A stretch of DNA of 20,156 nucleotides from JACPTG01 sp964504135 (GTDB lineage Archaea; Nanobdellota; Nanobdellia; Woesearchaeales; UBA10216): assembly GCA_964504135.1 (NCBI GenBank), contig CAZDCW010000025.1, forward strand, positions 1 through 20,156. The letters are read 5' to 3'. Positions 13,601-19,565 of this stretch are shown here, piece after piece. The notes beneath the pieces were generated by a model. That model had not been told where the DNA came from, did no database searches, and worked only from the letters and a program-made list of their open reading frames with translations. Position 1 is the first letter of the stretch. Every line of letters begins with the position of its first letter. Made by a program: the position numbers and the translations under genes.

Positions 13601-13748
13601 GATAGCCGACATAGGCGCTGTAAAAAGGGCTGAACCAGCAAAGCTTGCAGAGGTTATAGGAGCGAAAGTTGCGGAAGACATAAAAAAGCAGGTAGGCCAG
13701 GAGCAAACCCAGGAAACCCTGAAATTCGGAGAGGAGAAGGTTGAATAG
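10677..13748 (+). CDS. hel308: Hel308/Ski2-family helicase, C-terminal part only, with intein
   Basis: After intein removal about 510 residues remain. They begin in the linker before RecA domain 2: ANDTVNLALDTIRIGKQALIFVGTRPSAEKAAE is motif IV, CCTPTL joined to SAGLDIPAYRAVIRDLRRF is motif V, and QMSGRAGRPKYDSEG is motif VI. The winged-helix and ratchet domains follow, then a helix-hairpin-helix end (LLRLKGIGRVRARRLF). Hel308 unwinds lagging strands at stalled forks. The whole first RecA domain, with Walker A and DEAH box, is absent, and nothing upstream encodes it. ATG 10677 has a correctly spaced TATA box, so this looks like one half of a split helicase; the partner would be elsewhere in the genome. 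On its own it cannot hydrolyse ATP. Its end overlaps the next gene's TTG start by 8 nt. Confidence 0.88.
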   Translation: MPKISLLTPTANDTVNLALDTIRIGKQALIFVGTRPSAEKAAEDISKKLGTEDAELEKLSLEILHALSRPTKQCERLALCVKKGIAFHHSGLTHAQRTAVENGFRNGKIRIICCTPTLCLSGDTKIWHESLETPLSNFNGKAAIFSLCGTSLVKIKPEAIERLENSSELIGIETVSGHSIKATPNHRFFVKRKVKKLIAAAGIQKGDRIATVGKIHIEPKQASLKDFVKDNELPIKNQIIEGKISYFIGAMLGDGHSGAEMLSDKIRYKGSPCLVGIDGEIFSAAQEVCNILQIRYAKKTNYHGTPQLVLSKKKWVREFFLRCGIDKLENKHLSEKLETLDLNSSASLLRGLFDTDGYVQKSRNIGFSNISERLVKQMQKQLLRFGIVSRIRKRKASTMKIYQKVYNTKESFELTIAHKRSILDFYKYIGFGLERKQTDLLDIALQISSNINYIECGKCKYKLYSNIFSGRSKSQKRWGSFKLKVISILGERGELGSKELKNILGFGPRKKDSRLNHHYQLIQKRRTGSRSKTEWYWKLNDIGMWVYNNIIKLSKNIEYMHSMKVCPLCNSALLFSIKKGWRDSDIEGDIFWDIIRSLKKLDAETFVYDLVLPNFPKSDHMFVANGFILHNSAGLDIPAYRAVIRDLRRFGKTGMNWIPVLEYLQMSGRAGRPKYDSEGQAITIASSEPEKDEIHERYILGEPEEIYSKLAVEPVLRTYLLSLVATRFTKNHKEIMEFFSKTFWAHQFREMPKLEATIMRMLALLEQWEFITGEDFIGANELADETKIHATPAGRRVAELYLDPYTANHIITCLRRGRDFSDTFPLLMMICTTLEMRPLIRAGARDYDAVQEKLAEQDGKLLQEEPGMYEEEYEEFANAVKTSMFLNDWIQEKDEEYLLERYKVRPGEIHAKLDLADWLLYSSIELAKLMQIKHALPALAKLRLRVQNGAKEELLPLLRLKGIGRVRARRLFTHGIADIGAVKRAEPAKLAEVIGAKVAEDIKKQVGQEQTQETLKFGEEKVE
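11031..12569 (+). mobile_element. Intein with LAGLIDADG homing endonuclease
   Basis: A 513-residue in-frame intein (host residues 119-631) inserted in helicase motif V between TPTL and SAGLD. Splice residues are complete: Cys1 (CLSGDTKIW), block B TPNH, the end …FVANGFILHN with penultimate His630 and Asn631, and Ser as the +1 residue. Two dodecapeptides mark the endonuclease: YFIGAMLGDGH (from residue 246) and LLRGLFDTDGY (about 348-358). A further insert carries CGKC (456-459) and CPLC (566-569), 106 residues apart, around a winged-helix-like stretch, which may be a zinc-dependent DNA-binding module. The DNA is visibly more AT-rich than the helicase on both sides, as expected of a mobile insert. 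All catalytic residues look intact, so splicing and homing activity are plausible. Confidence 0.95.
13728..13736 (+). promoter_or_regulatory. Ribosome binding site deciding the TTG start
   Basis: GGAGAGGAG ends 4 nt before TTG 13741, inside the last codons of the helicase gene. It favours this TTG over the ATG 24 nt downstream. Confidence 0.5.
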
Positions 13749-14604
13749 GATTTTGGAAAAAATAATGGAATTCTACGCCCCGATAGCCCTGGCGCTGCCA
13801 GCAAATCGGAGAAGGATGCAGGTTTTTGGGAAAGCGAGGAGAAGCGGGATTCCGGACCTCGTGACAGCTGCGGATATTGAAACGCAGCGGCAGCTAAAGG
13901 CTTTCGCCTTGGAGCAAGGCTGGCAGTTCTGGGGCGAGGAAGGCGATGACAGCATCAGCAGATACGATGAGGCAAAAAAATACCTCCTGATAGCAGACCC
14001 AATAGAAGGCACAAACAATTATGTGCATCGAAAAGATGGTTCCTGGGGCTCGGTTGTGGCGCTGGTTGACATAAGGAAGAGGGAGCCTGTGGCGGGCATT
14101 GTTGCACACCCTTCAAGAAAAGCTTTTTACGCTGCAGCAAAAGGCGAAGGCGCTTACTTATTACAGTACGACAGCAGCGATCGCCTTGTCTCGCAGCGGG
14201 CCATGGACAGGAAACCTGAGCTGCCCTTCTTCACCTACAACAACAGCCCGCACTTCAGCCCGCAGCTTGCCAGGCAGGCCAGGAGGTTCATGAGCCTTGG
14301 AAAAGTGAAGGCGAACAAAACACCGGACCTCTTTGAATCATCAAGAAAGACAATCATCATTGACTGCAATGAATTCAGGGACCTGGAAAGCGGCGCATTG
14401 GAAGCTGTCAGGGCAAAAGGGACCCTTTATTTCAGGACAGGCAATGAAATGGCCGCCGTGTTTGTGATACTTGGAGAGCTTGGAGGCAGGGCAACAGACG
14501 CTGAGGGAAAGCCATGGCGCCTGGGATTAACCACCATGATAAGCGCGCGCAAGGCCGGGGATTACGGATACCTGATGAAGCTATATGCGAAGACCTGTGG
14601 ATGA
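13741..14604 (+). CDS. Inositol monophosphatase-family protein with altered metal site
   Basis: A 287-residue member of the Li-sensitive, Mg-dependent phosphatase family (IMPase, FBPase, CysQ). Family marks seen are VTAADIETQ (D45), WGEEGDD (64-70), ADPIEGTNNYVH (85-96) and GSWGSVVALVD (100-110). Canonical enzymes have DPIDGT and WDxAAG. Here the second Asp of the first motif is Glu89, and the second motif reads GNEMAAVFVILGELGG (234-249), replacing W-D with N-E. Metal binding could survive with Glu, but the substrate is open. The TTG start overlaps the helicase stop and is backed by a purine-rich RBS, so the genes are translationally coupled. Confidence 0.72.
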   Translation: MNRILEKIMEFYAPIALALPANRRRMQVFGKARRSGIPDLVTAADIETQRQLKAFALEQGWQFWGEEGDDSISRYDEAKKYLLIADPIEGTNNYVHRKDGSWGSVVALVDIRKREPVAGIVAHPSRKAFYAAAKGEGAYLLQYDSSDRLVSQRAMDRKPELPFFTYNNSPHFSPQLARQARRFMSLGKVKANKTPDLFESSRKTIIIDCNEFRDLESGALEAVRAKGTLYFRTGNEMAAVFVILGELGGRATDAEGKPWRLGLTTMISARKAGDYGYLMKLYAKTCG

Positions 14605-14609
14605 GACCT

Positions 14610-14993
14610 TCAATGAATCACACGGACTCCTGCCAACCCCTGAAAATCGGAATCGCAGGTGACTACCACAGCCCCATATGATTCTGCAGCGGTGAATATG
14701 ATAGCATCGGATAAGCTGGATTTGTTTCCACTGGCAACCTTCATCTTTGCGTAATTCCTAGCGATGCTCAGGATATCCATGTCATCCAAGCCCAGGATTT
14801 CAGAATTCTTCCTTATGTATTCTACATGTACCGTGAAATCAACGCCCTCCCTAAAAAATTTGCAGGCCAATTCAACTAGGACAATGGCAGGTGTTGCCAG
14901 TCTTTTCTCCACAACCATCAGGCCTTGAACCTGCCTACCCCTGAGGCTTCCCAGAAAATACTCAATCCAGGCAGAGGTATCAAGGACTATCAT
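14610..14993 (-). CDS. vapC: VapC-type PIN-domain toxin
   Basis: A 127-residue PIN nuclease of the VapC type, an RNase that blocks translation when free of its antitoxin. It opens MIVLDTSAWIEYFLG (Asp5) and carries an acidic residue in VLVELACKF, SLSDAIIFTAAE with its Asp, and VVTCDSDFQGL near the end, giving the usual four-acid site. ATG 14993 follows the VapB stop by 4 nt. An alternative upstream start at 15017 would overlap VapB by 20 nt and add unneeded residues. All key residues are present, so it is probably active. Confidence 0.9.
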   Translation of the reverse strand: MIVLDTSAWIEYFLGSLRGRQVQGLMVVEKRLATPAIVLVELACKFFREGVDFTVHVEYIRKNSEILGLDDMDILSIARNYAKMKVASGNKSSLSDAIIFTAAESYGAVVVTCDSDFQGLAGVRVIH

Positions 14994-14997
14994 AGCA

Positions 14998-15201
14998 CTA
15001 TTCCTTCCACATCTCAAGCCTTTCCTTTCTTGTAAAAGGCTTCAGACGCCCCTTCAGGCTCCCAAACATTGACTTAGGCAGGTCGAGCTGTTTCTCCAAG
15101 GTTTTCTGGAGCACTTCGTCAAATGATCTCGCTCCAGTCCTCCTTTTAGCCATTTCCAGCATCTGCCTGGTTGTTTCGCTAACCTGAATCGTTGTCGCCA
15201 T
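14998..15201 (-). CDS. vapB: VapB-type antitoxin
   Basis: A 67-residue protein with an N-terminal ribbon-helix-helix-like domain (MATTIQVSETTRQMLEMAKRR…SFDEVLQKTLEKQL) and a polar, lysine-rich tail that would wrap the toxin. Such antitoxins also repress their own operon, and palindromes overlie the start and promoter here. ATG 15201 is about 26 nt from a TATA box (TTATATAG on the minus strand). Confidence 0.85.
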   Translation of the reverse strand: MATTIQVSETTRQMLEMAKRRTGARSFDEVLQKTLEKQLDLPKSMFGSLKGRLKPFTRKERLEMWKE

Positions 15202-15203
15202 AG

Positions 15204-15230
15204 GCTATAATTATAGCTATAGCTATATAA
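15204..15230. promoter_or_regulatory. vapBC promoter with nested palindromic operator
   Basis: GCTATAATTATAGC (15204-15217) and TATAGCTATAGCTATA (15212-15227) are both perfect palindromes that overlap each other and the TATA box. They lie between the promoter and the vapB ATG, the expected place for autorepression by VapB or VapBC. Confidence 0.6.
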
Positions 15231-15252
15231 ATGTAACGAAAAAAAGCAGGCC

Positions 15253-15822
15253 CTAGAAAAAGGCAATAAGCGCAGACTCTATGACCGCAGCAATTAGAAG
15301 CAGAGGGGCGACTATGTAAAAATAGACCAGCATGAAGTCGCTGAAGTTCACCTTGATATCCTGCCACTTTGCCTTCTCGCGGAACCACAGGCCAAACCTC
15401 AGGCCCAGGCCGAAGGCAATGGCCAGGCCCGGAAGCTCAAAAACGCCATGAGGGACAACAAGCAGCAATGTATTGGCGCCCCCTGCCTTCCAGGCGTTGC
15501 TCATGACTGCGCCCAGGAAGTAGCCGTTCACAGCCGCAACAAACAACGGAATCAGGCCAAAGAAAATCCCGAGCATGATGCTCAGGAAGGCGGCCCGAAG
15601 GTTGTTAAGGAGAATTATCACAAACAGGTCAAAGAGGCTCCTCCCGGCTGTAAGCTCCATTATCTGTTCCCTGAACATCTGCTGCTCAGTAAGGAAGTAC
15701 TCGGGCCAAAGGAAGCCGACAAGGGAGAATGCGACCAGAAGGCTGAGCATGAGAAAGGAATAATGCCTATTCCTGTACAAAACCCTGGTCGCCCTTTTGA
15801 AGTCGCTGCGAACCCCTGCCAT
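15253..15822 (-). CDS. SpoIIM/DUF95-like integral membrane protein
   Basis: A 189-residue polytopic protein resembling the stage II sporulation M family, widespread in archaea without sporulation. A basic cytoplasmic start (MAGVRSDFKRATRVLYRNRHY) precedes hydrophobic segments at about 22-40, 68-85, 88-105, 125-140 and 165-185. NNLRAAFLSIMLGIFFGLIP and VVPHGVFELPGLAIA match the family's N-N-x-x and PHGxxElPa signatures. Its cellular role in archaea is unknown to me. It starts 55 nt inside the 3' end of the pseudouridine synthase gene in another frame, without a TATA box, so it is read from that operon. Confidence 0.8.
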   Translation of the reverse strand: MAGVRSDFKRATRVLYRNRHYSFLMLSLLVAFSLVGFLWPEYFLTEQQMFREQIMELTAGRSLFDLFVIILLNNLRAAFLSIMLGIFFGLIPLFVAAVNGYFLGAVMSNAWKAGGANTLLLVVPHGVFELPGLAIAFGLGLRFGLWFREKAKWQDIKVNFSDFMLVYFYIVAPLLLIAAVIESALIAFF

Positions 15823-16501
15823 TAAAAAACCCAATCTCTGCAACACCAAGAGGCCTGTACCTGCCTGGCCTAAGCCCGGACAAGGTAACCGGACCAATCC
15901 TGGTCCTCACCAGATGCCTGACATAAGAGCCAAGCTCCCTGAAAATCCGCTTCACAATCTTGTGGCGGCCCTCCTGGACAACAATTTCCACGTGGAGCCT
16001 GTCAGCGCTTAAAAATTTTCCCCTGGCAAAAGTCCTGACGCCATCAATAACAATGCCTTTCCCAAGGCTTTCCAGGTCTGCCCTGGAAATGGGGCGCTCA
16101 AGCTTAACCACATACACTTTTTCCACGCCATACCTTGGGTGCATGACACGATTGGCAAAGTCACCGTCATTGGTCATAATCAGAAGGCCCTCGGCATCGG
16201 CGTCAAGCCGGCCGACAGGGTAGACCTTTTCCCTGACCAAATCCGTGACTTTTCTAAGGGCGAACTTATCCGCAACCGTACTAACATAGCCTTTGGGCTT
16301 GTATAACGCAAAGTAAAGCTTTGCCTGCGGCTTAAGTCGCTTTCCATCAACCTCAATAATGTCCTTATCGGCATCAGCAGACTGGCCTATTGAGGCAACA
16401 CTGCCGTTAACCTTCACCCTGCCCGAGGCTATAAGCTCCTCTGATTTCCTCCGGGAGGCAACTCCATGTGCTGAAAGTATTTTCTGAAGCCGCTGGGGCA
16501 T
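15767..16501 (-). CDS. RsuA/RluB-type pseudouridine synthase
   Basis: A 244-residue enzyme that isomerises uridine to pseudouridine in rRNA. The S4 RNA-binding domain is at 1-50 (RLQKILSAHGVASRRKSEELI). The catalytic domain starts with YKPKGYVST and has the VGRLDADAEGLL motif with Asp100, then ITNDG-type MTNDGDF, EKVYVV, and GRHKIVKRIF near the end. This family is typical of bacteria and patchy in archaea, so transfer is likely. ATG 16501 lies about 27 nt from a TATA-like box (CTTAATAT on the minus strand). The last 18 codons overlap the SpoIIM-like gene. Confidence 0.92.
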   Translation of the reverse strand: MPQRLQKILSAHGVASRRKSEELIASGRVKVNGSVASIGQSADADKDIIEVDGKRLKPQAKLYFALYKPKGYVSTVADKFALRKVTDLVREKVYPVGRLDADAEGLLIMTNDGDFANRVMHPRYGVEKVYVVKLERPISRADLESLGKGIVIDGVRTFARGKFLSADRLHVEIVVQEGRHKIVKRIFRELGSYVRHLVRTRIGPVTLSGLRPGRYRPLGVAEIGFFNGRGSQRLQKGDQGFVQE

Positions 16502-16523
16502 TTTGGGGAGGGATTAAAAGGAG

Positions 16524-16532
16524 GATATTAAG
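16524..16532 (-). promoter_or_regulatory. TATA-like box of the pseudouridine synthase gene
   Basis: The minus strand reads CTTAATATC about 27 nt before ATG 16501. It is weaker than most TATA boxes here. Confidence 0.4.
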
Positions 16533-16542
16533 GTTTGCAAAT

Positions 16543-17790
16543 CTACCTGGAAGGTTCAGAAACCCTGCCCATAAACAGGATGCTGCCCGACTTCCTGTGG
16601 TAAATCATGAATATAAAAGGACGGTCAGCCCTGAATACTGGAATTGGCTTCTCCACACCTACTGAAGTTATTCCTACCACTACCGCTGTTGCAGCAGCTG
16701 CTTCTGTTCCTTCCTCATTAACCTCAACAAAAGCCTTGTGAATCACGGCCTGGATGTAAAGGCCCCTGCTGCCATCAATGCCTGAAAAGTCAGCAGACGT
16801 GTCAAAAGCAGACTTCATGCCAAGCTTCTTAAGCTCGCCTGAAGCAAAGTATTGGGTTTCCATCCTGAACCTTGGGAAATAAACATCCACCCTCTGCATA
16901 GACAACTTGGCATGCCAATCCTCAAAAGACTTCAGGGAGCGTTCAGCCTCTGCCAACTTTCCCTGCTCTGGCAGAACAACTATCATTGAAAGCTCATCAC
17001 CAGAATAAGGCATCTCAAGAATCTGGATGCCATCAACCTCAGCGTAGTTATATCTGGCATCCCTGCCAGTCCTCCTCATCATCTGCGCCTTTACAGTCTT
17101 TCCAGGAGCCCTGAAGTCCTCTTCCATGGTTAAAGACTTGTCAAACTGGTCCTTCCAGCTGCCCTTGAAGTAAATTGCATTCGTAAGCACAAGCCTTGTA
17201 CCCGGGGTAAGAACGCCCTGAGGAATAAGGTTGATGATTTTATCATGCGTCTTGTCCTCAACCCAGGAGTTAATTGTCTGCCTGGACCCTTCTGAATCCC
17301 TGGTAAAATCAAGGTTTGAAACCCTCGCGCTGTAGGCAATCCCAGCAACCTGAGTGTAATCAGGCAACAACCTGTAATCATTCTGCACCCATAAAGCATT
17401 AGCAACTGACAAGGTGAAGTTTTTTCCAGGCGCGTTTAGCTCAGAATTAAGGCCTGCAAAAGCAGCCCTCCTGGAAGCCGAATTACTATCCAGATGCAAA
17501 GCAGACTCCATCTCAGAAGCCGTAGACCCCCTTGCGCCCTCATAAGTCATGGCCAGGGCCGAGGAAAAACTGAAAGGCGAAAAGAAGATGTTTTCATCAC
17601 GGTCCGAAACCATTGAATAAAAGTCAACCGCAAAACGGTTATTCCCGCCGACTGTCTTTGCCGTATCAACAGGCTGAAGGTCAGCGGTTTCATTAAGGTT
17701 ATCTATAATTGGCATATGGTCCTCACTGGTTGTAGAGGTGCAACCTGCCAAAAGAGCAAAAGCGACAAGAATAAAAATCCCCAGTTTCAT
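16543..17790 (-). CDS. Lipoprotein serpin (serine/cysteine protease inhibitor)
   Basis: A 415-residue serpin with a lipoprotein signal: MKLGIFILVAFALLAGC, lipobox LAGC with Cys17. It should be exported and lipid-anchored outside the cell. The serpin fold begins at NRFAVDFYSMV, with the NIFFSPFSFSSALAM, LVLTNAIYFKGSWK and MIVVLPE strands in order. The reactive loop hinge reads EEGTEAAAAT, the small-residue pattern of inhibitory serpins. The loop to RADRPFIFMIYH is about five residues longer than in alpha-1-antitrypsin, so the scissile bond is uncertain; by simple alignment P1-P1' is near Thr-Ser in GITSVG. ATG 17790 is 27 nt from a TATA box. Archaeal serpins are few; target proteases could be its own, a neighbour's or a host's. 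Confidence 0.95.
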   Translation of the reverse strand: MKLGIFILVAFALLAGCTSTTSEDHMPIIDNLNETADLQPVDTAKTVGGNNRFAVDFYSMVSDRDENIFFSPFSFSSALAMTYEGARGSTASEMESALHLDSNSASRRAAFAGLNSELNAPGKNFTLSVANALWVQNDYRLLPDYTQVAGIAYSARVSNLDFTRDSEGSRQTINSWVEDKTHDKIINLIPQGVLTPGTRLVLTNAIYFKGSWKDQFDKSLTMEEDFRAPGKTVKAQMMRRTGRDARYNYAEVDGIQILEMPYSGDELSMIVVLPEQGKLAEAERSLKSFEDWHAKLSMQRVDVYFPRFRMETQYFASGELKKLGMKSAFDTSADFSGIDGSRGLYIQAVIHKAFVEVNEEGTEAAAATAVVVGITSVGVEKPIPVFRADRPFIFMIYHRKSGSILFMGRVSEPSR

Positions 17791-17811
17791 CAGTTATCCA
17801 AATAAACCGCT

Positions 17812-17823
17812 GGTTATAAATAA
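17812..17823 (-). promoter_or_regulatory. TATA box of the serpin gene
   Basis: The minus strand reads TTATTTATAACC, centred about 27 nt before ATG 17790. Confidence 0.6.
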
Positions 17824-17888
17824 CTATCCATAGCTTCAAACAGGCTTGAACCTTATCAGCTTCCCAGTATAAGCGGAGCCGAAGGAAA

Positions 17889-18200
17889 ATGAGAAAATGC
17901 CCTATCTGTGATAAAGGTGAACTGGTTAAAGTTGAGGACGTAGTTTTTGATACGGATGGCTATGTTTTTGTTGTAAAGGGCGAAAGATGCAGCAGCTGTA
18001 GCGAGGAAATACCTTATGAGGAAGAGACCAAACGGGTAATCGCCGCTTCCAGAAAATTAGGGGTATGGCCTGAACCAATGAAACTATACAGGCACCTTTC
18101 AAAAAGCGGAAACGGGCTTGTATTTTGGAAACAAAATAGTGATATCGCCCGAGAAAGGGCAAGGCTTAAGCAAGATAACCAGCCAATAAACAATAACTGA
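17889..18200 (+). CDS. YgiT-type zinc finger protein with degenerate AbrB-like tail
   Basis: A 103-residue protein. Residues 1-45 form a YgiT/MqsA-type zinc finger (KCPICDKGELVKVE…VKGERCSSCSEE, four cysteines in two CxxC pairs). The second part, LYRHLSKSGNGLVFW…DIARERARLKQ, matches the start of SpoVT/AbrB swapped-hairpin DNA-binding domains (SKSGNSLV…IPxxIAxxLGLKxGD), but the rest is eroded and ends QPINNN. It may be a small transcription regulator or an antitoxin without a toxin in the window. A TATA-like CTTATC is about 33 nt upstream, so the start is less certain than others. Its stop codon lies inside the conserved edge of RNA element B. Confidence 0.65.
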   Translation: MRKCPICDKGELVKVEDVVFDTDGYVFVVKGERCSSCSEEIPYEEETKRVIAASRKLGVWPEPMKLYRHLSKSGNGLVFWKQNSDIARERARLKQDNQPINNN

Positions 18201-18348
18201 CCTGAAATTACTGGTAGCAGGCTGTGGTCACCTAAGGTTCAGCAGCCCCTTCGGGAGTTGGTAGCGTGTACTGCCTGGCATCGTGCACTGCGCAGGAATT
18301 ATGACTACTGTGCGCAGTTCACCATAACAAAGAGGGTGGCAAAGGTCA
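18192..18348 (+). ncRNA. Candidate structured RNA, copy B
   Basis: Second copy of the element at 6905-7017. AATAACTGACCT, GTAGCAGGCTGTGG, TTCAGCAGCCCCT and GTGTACTG are shared, while the stems differ yet pair: CCC-TTC-GGG hairpin (18256-18266), GGTAG/CTGCC around a loop with GTGTA, and a long GTGcACTGCGCA/TGCGCAGTtCAC hairpin (about 18282-18322). TGACCT (18198-18203) can pair with AGGTCA (18343-18348) to close the whole. The downstream membrane protein has its own TATA box after the element, so it is not a 5'-UTR switch of that mRNA by simple reading. It overlaps the stop codon of the zinc-finger gene and could be processed from its transcript. Family unknown. Confidence 0.5.
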
Positions 18349-18357
18349 CCGAAAGAC

Positions 18358-18365
18358 TTATATAA
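18358..18365 (+). promoter_or_regulatory. TATA box of the Yip1-like gene
   Basis: TTATATAA is centred 26 nt before ATG 18387. Confidence 0.65.
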
Positions 18366-18386
18366 AAAGCCAGTCCAAAGAGCAGA

Positions 18387-18968
18387 ATGTCCTATACAGG
18401 CTACCTCTCCAATTCCCTCAAAGTACTTCTCTTCAATGCGGAAGCGGCAGAGGAAAACGCAAAAGACAGCGAAGCGACAAAATACGGGTTCATCACACTG
18501 GCAATAGTTGGGCTGGTGTCTGCAATAATAAACATGGTCCTGCCGGTGCCTGGCACAGCGGGAGGTTTAGGGTACGCTGACCTTCTTTTAAAGCCAATAA
18601 TGGTAATTATCAGCTTTATAATCGGCTACTCCATCTATCATTTCCTCGCAAAAATCCTTGGTGGAAAGGCCACAGGAGCAGAATACTTCAGAGTGTTAAG
18701 CGGGGCAATGGTTGTAAGTCTTTTAACGACACTCCTCATAGCGTTGACAGGAGTTGGCTTTCCACTGGCGCTGGGAAGCGTTTCCTGGCTGCTGGTTGGT
18801 GGCTGGATAATGGCAGTGAACACCCTTGTCCTGCACAAAGTCCACCAGCTATCAGTCCTAAAGGCGGTAATGCTCGGGATAGTCCTGCCGCTGGCGATGC
18901 TGGCGCTACTTGCATTCATAATGATTGGAACACTTTTCAATTATGGCGCTGGCTTCGTTGAAGCCTAA
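18387..18968 (+). CDS. Yip1-like integral membrane protein
   Basis: A 193-residue protein with an amphipathic N-terminus (MSYTGYLSNSLKVLLFNAEAAEEN) and five hydrophobic helices at about 34-52, 67-88, 101-123, 128-147 and 157-182. The layout, with a short cytoplasmic head, G-rich helices and a KILGGKATGAEYFRVLSGAMV segment after helix 2, is that of archaeal and bacterial Yip1-domain proteins. Its function is unknown. ATG 18387 is fixed by the TATA box 26 nt upstream. Its stop overlaps the convergent coiled-coil gene's stop by 4 nt. Confidence 0.7.
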   Translation: MSYTGYLSNSLKVLLFNAEAAEENAKDSEATKYGFITLAIVGLVSAIINMVLPVPGTAGGLGYADLLLKPIMVIISFIIGYSIYHFLAKILGGKATGAEYFRVLSGAMVVSLLTTLLIALTGVGFPLALGSVSWLLVGGWIMAVNTLVLHKVHQLSVLKAVMLGIVLPLAMLALLAFIMIGTLFNYGAGFVEA

Positions 18969-19534
18969 CGGTCCTGCCGCCTCCTCATGCTGCTCACAAG
19001 CCTCTGCAGGTCGTCAACCTGCTTCATAAGCTTCAGCTTCTCAGCCTCATCAGCCTGAAGCCGCCTTGAGAAATTCACAAGCTCAAAGTCAGCTGACTTG
19101 ATTCCATCTGAAATTTTTGAAAGCCGCTCAAACTCCTGCCGCATCCTTACAGCTTCGGAATTGACCAGAGCCATCTCCCTGGAAACCCTTGAAATTGACT
19201 CTGCGTCCTTCTCCAGGCGAAGAAGCAGCGTCCTGAATTCAGCCTCAATCTTCTCAGCAACCCTTGACTGAAGCTGGGTCTTAAGGAGCTTGAGCTCAGT
19301 CAATGAACTGGCAAGCTCGTCATTAAGCCGAAGGACAGCCAAGGAAGACTTCTTGACGCTGTCTGAAAGGGCCTGATTGTCAACAGCAGTTTCCCCAACC
19401 AGCTTACCCATGCCGGCAATCTGCTCCCTAAGCTCGGCAATGGCAGCGGACTGTTCCCTTAAGGCATCTGAATTCGCCCTTACAAGCCCAGCAAGCTCAT
19501 TAAGCTCCCTGGACTGAAGAAGATTCCTTATCAT
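18965..19534 (-). CDS. Coiled-coil protein of unknown function
   Basis: A 189-residue protein that is almost wholly coiled coil: heptad-like leucines and charged residues run from LRANSDALREQSAAIAELRE to the C-terminal VDDLQRLVSSMRRRQDR, with few prolines or glycines. There is no signal peptide or membrane helix. It might be a structural or chromosome- or membrane-associated scaffold; the sequence does not say. ATG 19534 is about 26 nt from a TATA box (TTTTTATAG on the minus strand, near 19560) and is preferred to the preceding in-frame TTG. Confidence 0.65.
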   Translation of the reverse strand: MIRNLLQSRELNELAGLVRANSDALREQSAAIAELREQIAGMGKLVGETAVDNQALSDSVKKSSLAVLRLNDELASSLTELKLLKTQLQSRVAEKIEAEFRTLLLRLEKDAESISRVSREMALVNSEAVRMRQEFERLSKISDGIKSADFELVNFSRRLQADEAEKLKLMKQVDDLQRLVSSMRRRQDR

Positions 19535-19565
19535 CAAAAAAAGAAGAGAAAAAGGCTATAAAAAA

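Noticed and set aside
13214..13804. 196-residue minus-strand frame opposite the helicase C-terminus
   Set aside because: Ser-rich shadow of the conserved helicase coding sequence.
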